DNA of 64,000 nt from an uncultured Parabacteroides sp. (lineage in GTDB: Bacteria > Bacteroidota > Bacteroidia > Bacteroidales > Tannerellaceae), in assembly GCA_937894065.1 (NCBI GenBank), contig CALCST010000036.1, positions 1-64,000 of the forward strand, given 5' to 3'. This document shows positions 26,511-34,535 of this stretch, one piece after another (the stretch's first letter is position 1; each line of letters opens with the position of its first letter). Below the pieces are notes generated by a model that had not been told where the DNA came from, ran no database searches, and saw nothing but the letters and a program-made list of their open reading frames with translations. Both the position numbers and the translations under genes were made by a program.

Positions 26511-26981
26511 ATGGCTGTTAGTTATATGACAGAGGAAGGCTACAACAAAATATTAGCCGAAATTAACTATTTGGAAACTGTGAAACGTCCGGAAATCTCA
26601 GCTCAGATTGCAGAAGCCAGAGATAAAGGCGACTTGTCTGAAAATGCCGAATACGATGCTGCAAAAGAAGCTCAGGGCATTATGGAAGCAAAATTGGCTC
26701 AGTTGAAAGGTCTGATTGCCAACGCTCGCCTTATCGACGAATCACGTGTTCAGACTGACGAAGTTCAGATTTTGAACAAAGTAAAAATCAAGAATACAAA
26801 AAACAATGCCGTAATGACATATACATTGGTTTCAGATTCTGAAGCTAATCTGAAGGAAGGAAAAATCGCAGTAAGCACACCTATTGCTCAAGGTCTTATG
26901 GGTAAAAAGGTTGGCGATGTTGTTGAAATCAAAGTTCCTTCTGGAATTATGACATTTGAAATTATGGATATTTCAATTTAA
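26511..26981 (+). CDS. greA: Transcription elongation factor GreA
   Basis: Rescues backtracked RNA polymerase by stimulating transcript cleavage. 156 residues, the usual length. The N-terminal coiled coil (about 1-75) carries the acidic tip DKGDLSENAEYDAAKEAQG, whose Asp/Glu reach the polymerase active site. The C-terminal FKBP-like domain (about 80-156) contains YTLVSDSEANLKEGKIAV and the closing segment GDVVEIKVP. It has a strong Shine-Dalgarno (AGGAGG at 26497-26502, 8 bp spacing), unusual in this phylum. A HIT hydrolase gene follows 14 bp downstream. Confidence 0.97.
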   Translation: MAVSYMTEEGYNKILAEINYLETVKRPEISAQIAEARDKGDLSENAEYDAAKEAQGIMEAKLAQLKGLIANARLIDESRVQTDEVQILNKVKIKNTKNNAVMTYTLVSDSEANLKEGKIAVSTPIAQGLMGKKVGDVVEIKVPSGIMTFEIMDISI

Positions 26982-26987
26982 AGGAGG
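26982..26987 (+). promoter_or_regulatory. Unusually strong Shine-Dalgarno of the HIT gene
   Basis: AGGAGG directly behind the greA stop codon, 8 nt before ATG 26996. Confidence 0.75.
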
Positions 26988-26995
26988 TTTATTAT

Positions 26996-27391
26996 ATGGC
27001 ATCAATTTTTAGCAGAATTGTGGCTGGCGAGATTCCTTGCCACAAGGTCGCAGAGAATGATGAATTCTTTGCATTCCTGGATATTAATCCTGTTGCCGTA
27101 GGTCATACTTTGGTTATTCCAAAGCAGGAGATTGACTATATTTTTGATATCGATGACGACGTTTTAGGACGTATGATGGCTTTCGCAAAACAAGTTGCCA
27201 AAGCTCAGAAAGCTGCTATCGACTGTAAGCGTGTAGGTATTGCAGTGATGGGGCTGGAAGTTCCTCACGCACATATTCATTTGATTCCAATCAAGAAAGA
27301 ATCTGATATGTATTTTGGTGGTGATAAGCTTTCTCTTTCTTCAGAAGAACTAGCAGGCATTGCTGAAAGCATCAGAAAAGAATTCAAATAA
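26996..27391 (+). CDS. HIT-family nucleotide hydrolase
   Basis: 131 residues of the histidine-triad superfamily. FSRIVAGEIPCHKV (about 4-17) is the typical N-terminal signature, and HAHIHLIP near residue 94 is the catalytic histidine triad. HINT-type members hydrolyse adenosine phosphoramidates or dinucleoside polyphosphates. Cytoplasmic. Cotranscribed with greA, from which it is separated by 14 bp containing a strong ribosome binding site, and ended by a clear terminator. Confidence 0.95.
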   Translation: MASIFSRIVAGEIPCHKVAENDEFFAFLDINPVAVGHTLVIPKQEIDYIFDIDDDVLGRMMAFAKQVAKAQKAAIDCKRVGIAVMGLEVPHAHIHLIPIKKESDMYFGGDKLSLSSEELAGIAESIRKEFK

Positions 27392-27428
27392 AGTTTGATA
27401 CTGACTTTTTAGTGTTACCAATATTTTA

Positions 27429-27480
27429 GGGCTTAAGGATTTGACTAGCAATATGGCAATCCTTAAGCCCTTTTCTTTTC
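27429..27480 (+). terminator. Terminator of greA-HIT operon
   Basis: GGGCTTAAGGATT (27429-27441) and AATCCTTAAGCCC (27458-27470) pair perfectly over 13 bp, followed by TTTTCTTTT. Confidence 0.9.
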
Positions 27481-27623
27481 CATATCTGCCTTTATAGTAA
27501 TATATTTTGCTTTAATACAGACTTTGTAAAGCCCAAAACTGTAATTATACTTCCTTTAATAACGAATAATAGTTTGATTCAATATATAAAAAAGACAGAT
27601 TGGATATTATAAAAATATCGGCT

Positions 27624-27699
27624 CACCTAGGTGGTTCAATCAATTCACCTAGGTGAGCCAATCAATCCACCTAGGTGAGCCGATTGAACCACCTAGGTG
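27624..27699. repeat. Palindrome array C: four CACCTAGGTG cores, exact 22-bp period
   Basis: The perfect palindrome CACCTAGGTG stands at 27624, 27646, 27668 and 27690. The three linkers are 12 bp each: four flank bases, AATC/AATC/GATT, four flank bases. Flank tetramers recur in both orientations (GGCT/AGCC, GTTC/GAAC). The array lies between the converging HIT and MATE genes. The rest of 27392-27784 holds one terminator and nothing else that I recognise. Confidence 0.95.
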
Positions 27700-27784
27700 A
27701 ATCGAAAAAAAGAATTAGATTTTCGTCATTAGTTTTAACTATGAAAACAAGATATCAATTAATAGTTCCAATCTTATTTCTTAT

Positions 27785-29155
27785 TTATATGGAAGATATT
27801 TTGTATTTGAGTTTCTCCTTGTTTAGGAAGATTCTGGTAATTATAATCGTTGCCAGTGTCAAAGCTTCAGCCATCGGCACTGCAAGCCATATTCCTTCGT
27901 TTCCGAAAAATTGAGGCAGAACGAGGAAGCATAAGTTTATGAAAATAAAACCACGCATAATGGTGATAAATGTTGCGGTTTTGTCCTGTTCCAGACTCTG
28001 ATAATAGCCGATACATACAAGGTTAGCACCGAAAAATGCATAACCCGACGCGAACAACGGCATTCCTTTGACAGCTATATTATATGCAGGATATTGACTG
28101 TCAATGAAAAGACCTACTATTTCGTGACTGAAAATATATGTCAGAACAAATGTTATACTTCCAAAGACAACAGCTGTTGAAAGAGCAAGAATAAACGCTG
28201 ATTTAACTCGGTCGGAACGCTCAATTCCATAGTTGTAACTTAATATCGGCTGAGCGGATTGTGCTATTGCATTATATGCCATGAATATAATAGGAAAGAA
28301 ATAGCATGCGATACTGTATGCCGCAACGCCGTCTTCTCCTAAATGACGGATAAATACGTAATTGCCCGTAAACATCATGATAGCTATAGCAGCTTCGCAC
28401 AGGAAAGACGAAATTCCGAGTTTGCAGATATAGATGCTGTTTCTAGCCAGAGCTTTCATATTTGACAGACATTTGAGCAGTGGATAGAAATGTACGGTTC
28501 TTTTCTTGTCATACAAATAATACAGAATCATTGCCGCGCCAATAATATAACCAAGGCTTGTGGCAAGAGCCGCACCAAAAAGTCCCCAATCTAATTCAAA
28601 TATAAAAACATAATCCAGGATAATATTCAGAATAGCCGGAATGACATTACATATCATTGCATAATTAGGTGAACCGTCGAGGCGGACATAAAACATTCCG
28701 GCATTAAGGATTGAACTGAACACAAAGAATGGCAGGAACCACTGCATATATTCACGGGCTAGAGGCAAAAGCCTTTCGGAACTGCCTAGACCGACAGCCA
28801 GTTTGTCGATGAAGCAAAAACTTATTCCCGACAGAAGAATTATGGAAAACGACATTACAAACATAGCTTGTGTTATGTTCACTCTTGCTGCGTCGGTTTT
28901 CTTTTGTGCCAAATATACCGATGCAACAACAGATGCTCCGATTCCGAACATCAATGCTATGCCGGTATTAACCATGAATAATGGAGCTGTAATATTAACT
29001 GCGGCCAGAGCATCACTTCCTATTCCTTTTCCCACAAATATACCATCAGTGATAATGAAAACAGCAGAAAATACCATTCCCAAAATAGTAGGAAGTAATA
29101 GCTTGCGAAACAAAGTGGAGACTTTCATTGTCCCGAAATCAATCTTTTTGTCCAT
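27785..29155 (-). CDS. MATE-family multidrug/sodium antiporter
   Basis: An inner-membrane exporter of cationic drugs or metabolites driven by Na+ or H+. With start ATG 29155 (MDKKIDFGTMKVSTLFRKLL) it has 456 residues and twelve helices in two six-helix halves, the family norm. The open frame extends to 29230, but a perfect -7 box at 29194-29201 implies transcription starts near 29188, ruling out the longer form. The N-terminal GTMKVSTLFRKLLLPTILGM segment resembles the MepA-like branch. Substrate unknown. Monocistronic. Confidence 0.93.
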   Translation of the reverse strand: MDKKIDFGTMKVSTLFRKLLLPTILGMVFSAVFIITDGIFVGKGIGSDALAAVNITAPLFMVNTGIALMFGIGASVVASVYLAQKKTDAARVNITQAMFVMSFSIILLSGISFCFIDKLAVGLGSSERLLPLAREYMQWFLPFFVFSSILNAGMFYVRLDGSPNYAMICNVIPAILNIILDYVFIFELDWGLFGAALATSLGYIIGAAMILYYLYDKKRTVHFYPLLKCLSNMKALARNSIYICKLGISSFLCEAAIAIMMFTGNYVFIRHLGEDGVAAYSIACYFFPIIFMAYNAIAQSAQPILSYNYGIERSDRVKSAFILALSTAVVFGSITFVLTYIFSHEIVGLFIDSQYPAYNIAVKGMPLFASGYAFFGANLVCIGYYQSLEQDKTATFITIMRGFIFINLCFLVLPQFFGNEGIWLAVPMAEALTLATIIITRIFLNKEKLKYKISSI

Positions 29156-29193
29156 CTTTTGATTATCAGTATTTAATTTTTTAGAAACGCTGG

Positions 29194-29201
29194 CAAAAGT
29201 A
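29194..29201 (-). promoter_or_regulatory. -7 box of the MATE gene
   Basis: TACTTTTG on the minus strand; fixes the start codon at 29155. Confidence 0.65.
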
Positions 29202-29310
29202 AGACTCTTTGAACGGATAAAGATTAACAAATGGTAATTTCGGAGTATACGGAAAAATAAAGGGAGAGATTAGTGCGGAAGGTTTTGTCGGTAATAAATT
29301 ATGAAACAAA

Positions 29311-29373
29311 AAACACTGTGAATAGAGAGATTACAAGCATCATATCAATATAATCTCCGTATTCGCAGTGTTT
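29311..29373 (-). terminator. Terminator of the TrpB2-like gene
   Basis: ACACTG-GAATA-AGATTA and TAATCT-TATTC-CAGTGTTT form a long interrupted stem just past the stop codon. Confidence 0.65.
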
Positions 29374-29393
29374 CTGTGTTGTATTATTCAGAA

Positions 29394-30755
29394 TCAGATA
29401 ATCTTTTCCAATTCGCTGATGTTTCGTGCAACTTCTTCGTCTGTTACTTCATAGTTACGTAAATCACCTGAAATATACATATCATAAGCAGCCATATCAA
29501 TCAATCCGTGACCAGAAAGGTTGAACAGAATTGTGCGTGGCTTACCTTCGATTTTTGCTTGTTCAGCTTCTCTGATTGCTGCAGCAATAGCGTGTGAAGA
29601 TTCCGGAGCTGGGATAATGCCTTCAGCTTGAGCAAACAAAGTGGCAGCTTTGAATGTTTCCAATTGCTGAATATCTACAGCGCTCATCAGGTCTTCTTTC
29701 AATAGCTGACTTACGATAGAGCCAGCACCATGATAACGCAAACCACCAGCATGGATATTAGCCGGAGCAAAATTATGTCCGAGTGTGAACATAGGAATAA
29801 GCGGAGTATAACCGGCTTCGTCTCCAAAGTCATACTGGAATTGTCCGCGAGTCAATTTAGGACATGATGCAGGTTCAGCAGCTACAATACGTATTTCTTT
29901 ACCTTCGTTAAGCTTATGACGCAAGAATGGGAATGTAATACCTGAGAAGTTTGAACCACCGCCGAAGCAACCGATAACTACATCAGGATATTCGCCAGCC
30001 ATTTCCATCTGCTTTTCAGCTTCAAGTCCGATAACAGTTTGGTGAAGCATAACATGGTTCATCACACTACCAAGAGTGTATTTGCAGTTTGGTGTCTGCA
30101 TAGCCAATTCTACAGCTTCAGAAATAGCCGTACCAAGACTTCCCTGATAGTTTGGAGTGTCAGTCAGGATTTTTCTTCCTGCCTTTGTACTCATACTAGG
30201 AGAAGCAATAACCTGAGCTCCGAAAGTCTGCATTATAGAACGGCGATAAGGTTTCTGGTGATAACTTACTTTCACCATATATACAGCCAGTTCCAGACCG
30301 AAAGCCTTTGCAGCGTATGACAAAGCTGCACCCCATTGTCCGGCACCAGTTTCAGTAGTAATGTTTGTTACTCCTTCCTGTTTGCAATAGTAAGCCTGAG
30401 CAATAGCCGAGTTAAGTTTGTGTGAGCCGATAGGGCTGACACTTTCGTTCTTGAAATATATATGAGCCGGAGTGTCTAATGCTTTTTCCAATCCGTAAGC
30501 GCGTACAAGAGGAGTTGGTCGCCAAACCTTATATAAATCTCTAACCTCTTCAGGAATTTCAATCCATGCATCAGTAGTATTCATCTCCTGATGTGCAGCA
30601 GCTTTTGAGAACAAAGGATATAAGTCTTCTTCCTTCATCGGCTGCTTTGTCTTAGGGTTAAGCATTGGCATTGGCTTGTTCTTCATGTCAGCCACTATAT
30701 TATACCAAGCAGTTGGTATGTCTTTTTCTTCTAATAAGAACTTTTTTGTACTCAT
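29394..30755 (-). CDS. trpB2: TrpB2-type tryptophan synthase beta-like PLP enzyme
   Basis: Condenses serine with indole to tryptophan, or acts as a salvage or serine deaminase-like enzyme. 453 residues, longer than canonical TrpB (about 400), with the N-terminal extension of the TrpB2 subgroup. The PLP lysine is in GSHKLNSA (Lys113). The phosphate-binding loop CFGGGSNFSG follows, and SHGLID-like SGHGLIDMAAY lies near the end. There are no other trp genes nearby, as usual for TrpB2, which works without TrpA. Monocistronic with promoter and terminator. Confidence 0.92.
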   Translation of the reverse strand: MSTKKFLLEEKDIPTAWYNIVADMKNKPMPMLNPKTKQPMKEEDLYPLFSKAAAHQEMNTTDAWIEIPEEVRDLYKVWRPTPLVRAYGLEKALDTPAHIYFKNESVSPIGSHKLNSAIAQAYYCKQEGVTNITTETGAGQWGAALSYAAKAFGLELAVYMVKVSYHQKPYRRSIMQTFGAQVIASPSMSTKAGRKILTDTPNYQGSLGTAISEAVELAMQTPNCKYTLGSVMNHVMLHQTVIGLEAEKQMEMAGEYPDVVIGCFGGGSNFSGITFPFLRHKLNEGKEIRIVAAEPASCPKLTRGQFQYDFGDEAGYTPLIPMFTLGHNFAPANIHAGGLRYHGAGSIVSQLLKEDLMSAVDIQQLETFKAATLFAQAEGIIPAPESSHAIAAAIREAEQAKIEGKPRTILFNLSGHGLIDMAAYDMYISGDLRNYEVTDEEVARNISELEKII

Positions 30756-30814
30756 GATGTAGCTTTGTTAACAATTTGAAATTAAAAACTGTAATTATCT
30801 TACCGGATAATGGG

Positions 30815-30822
30815 CAAAAGTA
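30815..30822 (-). promoter_or_regulatory. -7 box of the TrpB2-like gene
   Basis: TACTTTTG on the minus strand, 60 bp before the start codon. Confidence 0.6.
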
Positions 30823-30911
30823 AGTAATAAATTTACATTTATCAAATAATGGGTTTGCTTTTCTTTGAATTATTCAAGTCTGTTAATAATGATAACCGTA
30901 TAAAAACAACA

Positions 30912-30941
30912 CAGCCCACAAACCGAAAGGTAAGTGGGCTG
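30912..30941 (-). terminator. Terminator of asd
   Basis: CAGCCCAC and GTGGGCTG arms, followed on the minus strand by TGTTGTTTTTA. Confidence 0.75.
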
Positions 30942-31004
30942 CAGTTTTAGTTTCTTCCGATTCCTTGCAGTCACTGCAAAGAAAATGTTCTTTCGAAACT
31001 TCTA

Positions 31005-32015
31005 TTATTTAATATTTCCAACCTTAACCAAATATTCTGCAATCTGAACAGCATTCAAAGCGGCACCTTTCTTAATCTGGTCGCTTACAGTCCAGAATGT
31101 CAAACCGTTTGGATTTGAAATGTCTTTGCGGATACGGCCAACGTAAACAGGATCGTGGTCAGCAACGAACAAAGGCATTGGGTATTCTTTGTTTTCAGGA
31201 TTATCCTGAAGAATAATACCTTCAGCTTCTGCGAATGCTTTGCGAGCTTCTTCAACGCTTACCGGACGTTCTGTTTCAATCCAAGTAGATTCGCTGTGTG
31301 CACGCATAACAGGAACACGTACGCAAGTTGCGCTCACCTCGATATCTGAGTGCATGATTTTGCGTGTTTCGTTATACATCTTCATTTCCTCTTTGGTATA
31401 TCCGTTTTCAGTGAAAACATCTACGTGAGGAATCAAGTTGTATGCAAGCTGGTATGCAAATTTCTCAACAGTTGGTTCTTCACCGTTGATTAGCTGTTCA
31501 TACTGTTTTTTCAATTCTGCCATAGCAGTAGCACCAGCACCACTTGCAGCCTGATATGTAGAAACGTGAACACGTTTGATATGAGAAATGTTTTCGATAG
31601 CCTTCAATGCAACAACCATCTGAATAGTTGTACAGTTAGGGTTTGCGATAATTCCACGAGGACGATCCAATGCATCTTCCGGGTTTACTTCAGGAACAAC
31701 CAATGGAACATCGTTGTCCATACGGAAAGCGCTAGAGTTGTCGATCATCACTGTTCCAAATTTAGTGATTGTTTCGGCAAATTTCTTTGAAGTACCGGCT
31801 CCAGCAGAAACAAAGGCAACATCAATACCCTTGAAATCGTCATTTTCTTTTAATTCCTTGACAGTATACTGTTTACCACGGAATGTATATTCAGATCCTG
31901 CACTGCGAGATGAACCAAAAAGAACCAGCTCATCAATTGGGAAATTTCTCTGGTCAAGCACACGAAGGAATTCTTGTCCAACGGCTCCGCTTACTCCAAC
32001 AATAGCTACTTTCAT
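31005..32015 (-). CDS. asd: Aspartate-semialdehyde dehydrogenase
   Basis: Reduces beta-aspartyl phosphate with NADPH to aspartate semialdehyde, the branch point to lysine, diaminopimelate, threonine and methionine. 336 residues, normal length. The N-terminal Rossmann motif is MKVAIVGVSGAVGQ. The catalytic cysteine is in NPNCTT (Cys128), and TYQAASGAGATAM (about 155) is the conserved substrate loop. Monocistronic. Its promoter overlaps head-on with that of the diverging gene at 32129. Confidence 0.97.
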   Translation of the reverse strand: MKVAIVGVSGAVGQEFLRVLDQRNFPIDELVLFGSSRSAGSEYTFRGKQYTVKELKENDDFKGIDVAFVSAGAGTSKKFAETITKFGTVMIDNSSAFRMDNDVPLVVPEVNPEDALDRPRGIIANPNCTTIQMVVALKAIENISHIKRVHVSTYQAASGAGATAMAELKKQYEQLINGEEPTVEKFAYQLAYNLIPHVDVFTENGYTKEEMKMYNETRKIMHSDIEVSATCVRVPVMRAHSESTWIETERPVSVEEARKAFAEAEGIILQDNPENKEYPMPLFVADHDPVYVGRIRKDISNPNGLTFWTVSDQIKKGAALNAVQIAEYLVKVGNIK

Positions 32016-32052
32016 TTTTTAGCGATTATTTAAATTAAAACAATAATATTAT

Positions 32053-32060
32053 TATCTTTG
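32053..32060 (+). promoter_or_regulatory. -7 box for the lamin-tail protein gene
   Basis: TATCTTTG on the plus strand. Transcription would begin around 32067, facing the asd promoter. Confidence 0.6.
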
Positions 32061-32093
32061 CTTTGTGTAGTATTTGCATACTCAAATTCGCTG

Positions 32094-32101
32094 CAAAGAT
32101 A
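32094..32101 (-). promoter_or_regulatory. -7 box of asd
   Basis: TATCTTTG on the minus strand. Transcription would begin around 32088 and run through the opposing promoter. Confidence 0.6.
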
Positions 32102-32128
32102 GTATTTTTCACTTAAAACCATATAACT

Positions 32129-34483
32129 ATGAAACAAATTGTTTTTATTTTAGCCTTATTACTTCCTATTTGTGGCTTTGCGCAGTTTTCGGATGATTTC
32201 TCAAACTCGGATTTGAATCAGAATTGGAAAGGAAATATCAGTAAGTTTTCTATAAAAGACGGTCAGTTATGGCTTGATGCAGAACCCGGAAAAGCGGGAA
32301 TTGCTTCAATATATCATGAATATACGGCGTTTCCAACAATGGAATGGACTTTTGATGTTCTTTTGGATGTAAATCCGAGCAGCCAGAACAAGGTAGTTAT
32401 TTATCCCTGTTATAATCCGGAAAATGATGATTATATATATCTTAATGTTGGAGCCAGCAAGAATGCTGACTTAGATTTGTTTCGTAAAGGTGGCATTTCA
32501 ATTCTTGACAACAAGCCGCGAGAACTACCTTATTCGGACTTTCCGTGTGTTGTTCATATAAAACTTACTCTTGAGAATGGGGAAAAATGGACTTTGTATT
32601 CTTCATTGGACGGTATGGAATATACGAAAGAAGGCGAGGGTATTTATGATGTGGCGAATCCGGACAATAATGTCCTTTTCCATATTCAGATGGAATATAC
32701 AAAGACAAGATATAATTCTTTTGGCATTGATAATGTAAGAATTTCTGATACAATATCTGATACTCCGCTTGAACCTGAAGATTCAGAAGAAGATAACGTG
32801 GAAAAGCCTGTTTTGGAAGAAATATATTTTGTTACCTCTTCCAGATTACTGTTTGAATTCAATAAGGAAATCGATTATTCCAACGCTATTGTCACTATGT
32901 CGGAAATAGGACCGGCTACGAGATTCAACTATAATCAGGAAGCTATTGATAACAGTGAAGTGATTGTATCTTTTGCGTCAGACTTTGAAATGAACAAAGA
33001 ATATGAATTGCATATTGAAGGTTTTAAGGATTTGGATGGGAACGTCGTTCCTGCTTCGGATGAAATTCTTTGTTTTCTAGATGAAGAAGATGATGGTAGC
33101 GAAGAAGATGATGAAACAACTACTGATGAAACGGAAGATAATATTCCTGATGATGCTGTGCATATAACTGAGATAATGGCAGACCCGAAAGGCTCAATTA
33201 TGCCCGAAACAGAATATGTGGAATTATATAATTCTTATGACAGAACAGTTTCTTTGAAAAACTGGAATCTTGTTTACCGCAATGATGTTTATACTGATTT
33301 GAGCAGTGTTGTTATTCCTTCGGAATCGTATGTGATTTTGTATCGTGAAGGAGATGAAATGAAAGAAGAACTTCTGAATTGTTCATTTGCTTTGCAGGAT
33401 TTTCCTGCTAATTTGGCTAATACCGGACATAATATTCAGTTGCTTAATTCGTCGGGCACGGTTGTTGATAATGTAGATTATCCAAAGGCAACGCCCGGAG
33501 TTTCGTGGGAAAAAGGAGAAAAAGGATGGGCATTGTCGACCGATAAGAATGGAGGAACGCCCGGAACACGTAATTCATCTCCTTCGCCCGAAGAAGAGGA
33601 AGAAGAACCTGAGGACGGAGATAAAGATGAAGAAAACAATGAGCCTTCTCCAATCCTGATTTCCGAAGGCGATATAATAATAAATGAACTTCTGCCGAAT
33701 CCTTTGACTGGAGGAAGTGAATATGTTGAATTATATAACCGCTCCGGAAAATCTCTTCCCATTTCCGGACTTGCTTTGTCAACAAGAAAGTCTGACGGAG
33801 AATTAAGAACAGTGTACCGGCTGAACTCTTTGGATATAACTCTTGGCTCGGATGAATTCATTGTTCTTACTTCGGATGCAGAAGGAGTTACAGATAATTA
33901 TTATACTCCGGACGAGAATCTGATTCATGAATTTAAAATGCCTGTTCTGTCGAACGATGGAGCTACACTTGTGTTGTATAACGCTTCGGATTCAAGTGTA
34001 GTTGACGAAGTTTCGTATGACGACAAATGGCATTCGGCAATGGTGAAAGATGAGAAAGGCGTTTCGTTGGAACGTATAAATCCTGATGGACCAAGCAGCG
34101 ATTCGGAAAACTGGACTTCTGCTTCCGAAGACTCCGGATACGGAACTCCAGGTTATTTGAACTCGCAATATTTAAAGGAAAAAGATGATGATGAGCCTCT
34201 TGGAATTGAGAAGCCTGTTTATTCACCTGCTGATGGATTATATACTATTTCTTATGCTTTGGATAAAGCAGGCTATATGGCAAATGTTTATATTTATGAT
34301 ATTTCTGGCAGATTGCTGGATTCGCCTTTTGTAAAGTATTCTGTCGGGACAAGTGGTGTTTTGCAGTGGAACGGATTTGTTGGCGGACGGAAACCAGTTT
34401 CGGGAGTTTATGTGATGTTTGTGGAAATATATCATCCTGAAGGTGATGTTCACAGAAAGAAATGTGCGTTTCTGATACGATGA
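32129..34483 (+). CDS. Secreted protein with two lamin-tail domains, probable T9SS cargo
   Basis: 784 residues. The signal peptide ends at GFAQ (about 19). A laminin-G-like or concanavalin-like beta-sandwich (about 20-210) is followed by an Ig-like segment, then an Asp/Glu-rich linker (about 315-340). Two lamin-tail (LTD) domains follow: the first begins VHITEIMADPKG near 345, the second DIIINELLPNPLTGGSEYVE near 515. They are separated by another acidic linker (EEEEEEPEDGDKDEE). The C-terminus (ANVYIYDISGRLLDS, then GRKPVSGVYVMFVE) looks like a T9SS or FlgD-like sorting module. LTD domains are common in secreted Bacteroidota proteins; the target is unknown. No enzymatic motif was seen. Confidence 0.88.
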   Translation: MKQIVFILALLLPICGFAQFSDDFSNSDLNQNWKGNISKFSIKDGQLWLDAEPGKAGIASIYHEYTAFPTMEWTFDVLLDVNPSSQNKVVIYPCYNPENDDYIYLNVGASKNADLDLFRKGGISILDNKPRELPYSDFPCVVHIKLTLENGEKWTLYSSLDGMEYTKEGEGIYDVANPDNNVLFHIQMEYTKTRYNSFGIDNVRISDTISDTPLEPEDSEEDNVEKPVLEEIYFVTSSRLLFEFNKEIDYSNAIVTMSEIGPATRFNYNQEAIDNSEVIVSFASDFEMNKEYELHIEGFKDLDGNVVPASDEILCFLDEEDDGSEEDDETTTDETEDNIPDDAVHITEIMADPKGSIMPETEYVELYNSYDRTVSLKNWNLVYRNDVYTDLSSVVIPSESYVILYREGDEMKEELLNCSFALQDFPANLANTGHNIQLLNSSGTVVDNVDYPKATPGVSWEKGEKGWALSTDKNGGTPGTRNSSPSPEEEEEEPEDGDKDEENNEPSPILISEGDIIINELLPNPLTGGSEYVELYNRSGKSLPISGLALSTRKSDGELRTVYRLNSLDITLGSDEFIVLTSDAEGVTDNYYTPDENLIHEFKMPVLSNDGATLVLYNASDSSVVDEVSYDDKWHSAMVKDEKGVSLERINPDGPSSDSENWTSASEDSGYGTPGYLNSQYLKEKDDDEPLGIEKPVYSPADGLYTISYALDKAGYMANVYIYDISGRLLDSPFVKYSVGTSGVLQWNGFVGGRKPVSGVYVMFVEIYHPEGDVHRKKCAFLIR

Positions 34484-34491
34484 CAAATTAA

Positions 34492-34527
34492 AAAAGTCTG
34501 CTATGTTTTCCGGATAGCAGACTTTTC
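34492..34527. terminator. Bidirectional terminator
   Basis: AAAAGTCTGCTA and TAGCAGACTTTT pair perfectly across an 11-nt loop, with A and T tracts on either side. Confidence 0.85.
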
Positions 34528-34535
34528 TATTAAAA

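Noticed and set aside
27624..27699. CRISPR-like array
   Set aside because: Regular spacing with identical 10-bp cores superficially resembles one, but repeats and spacers are far too short (10 and 12 bp), the cores are palindromes and there are no cas genes.
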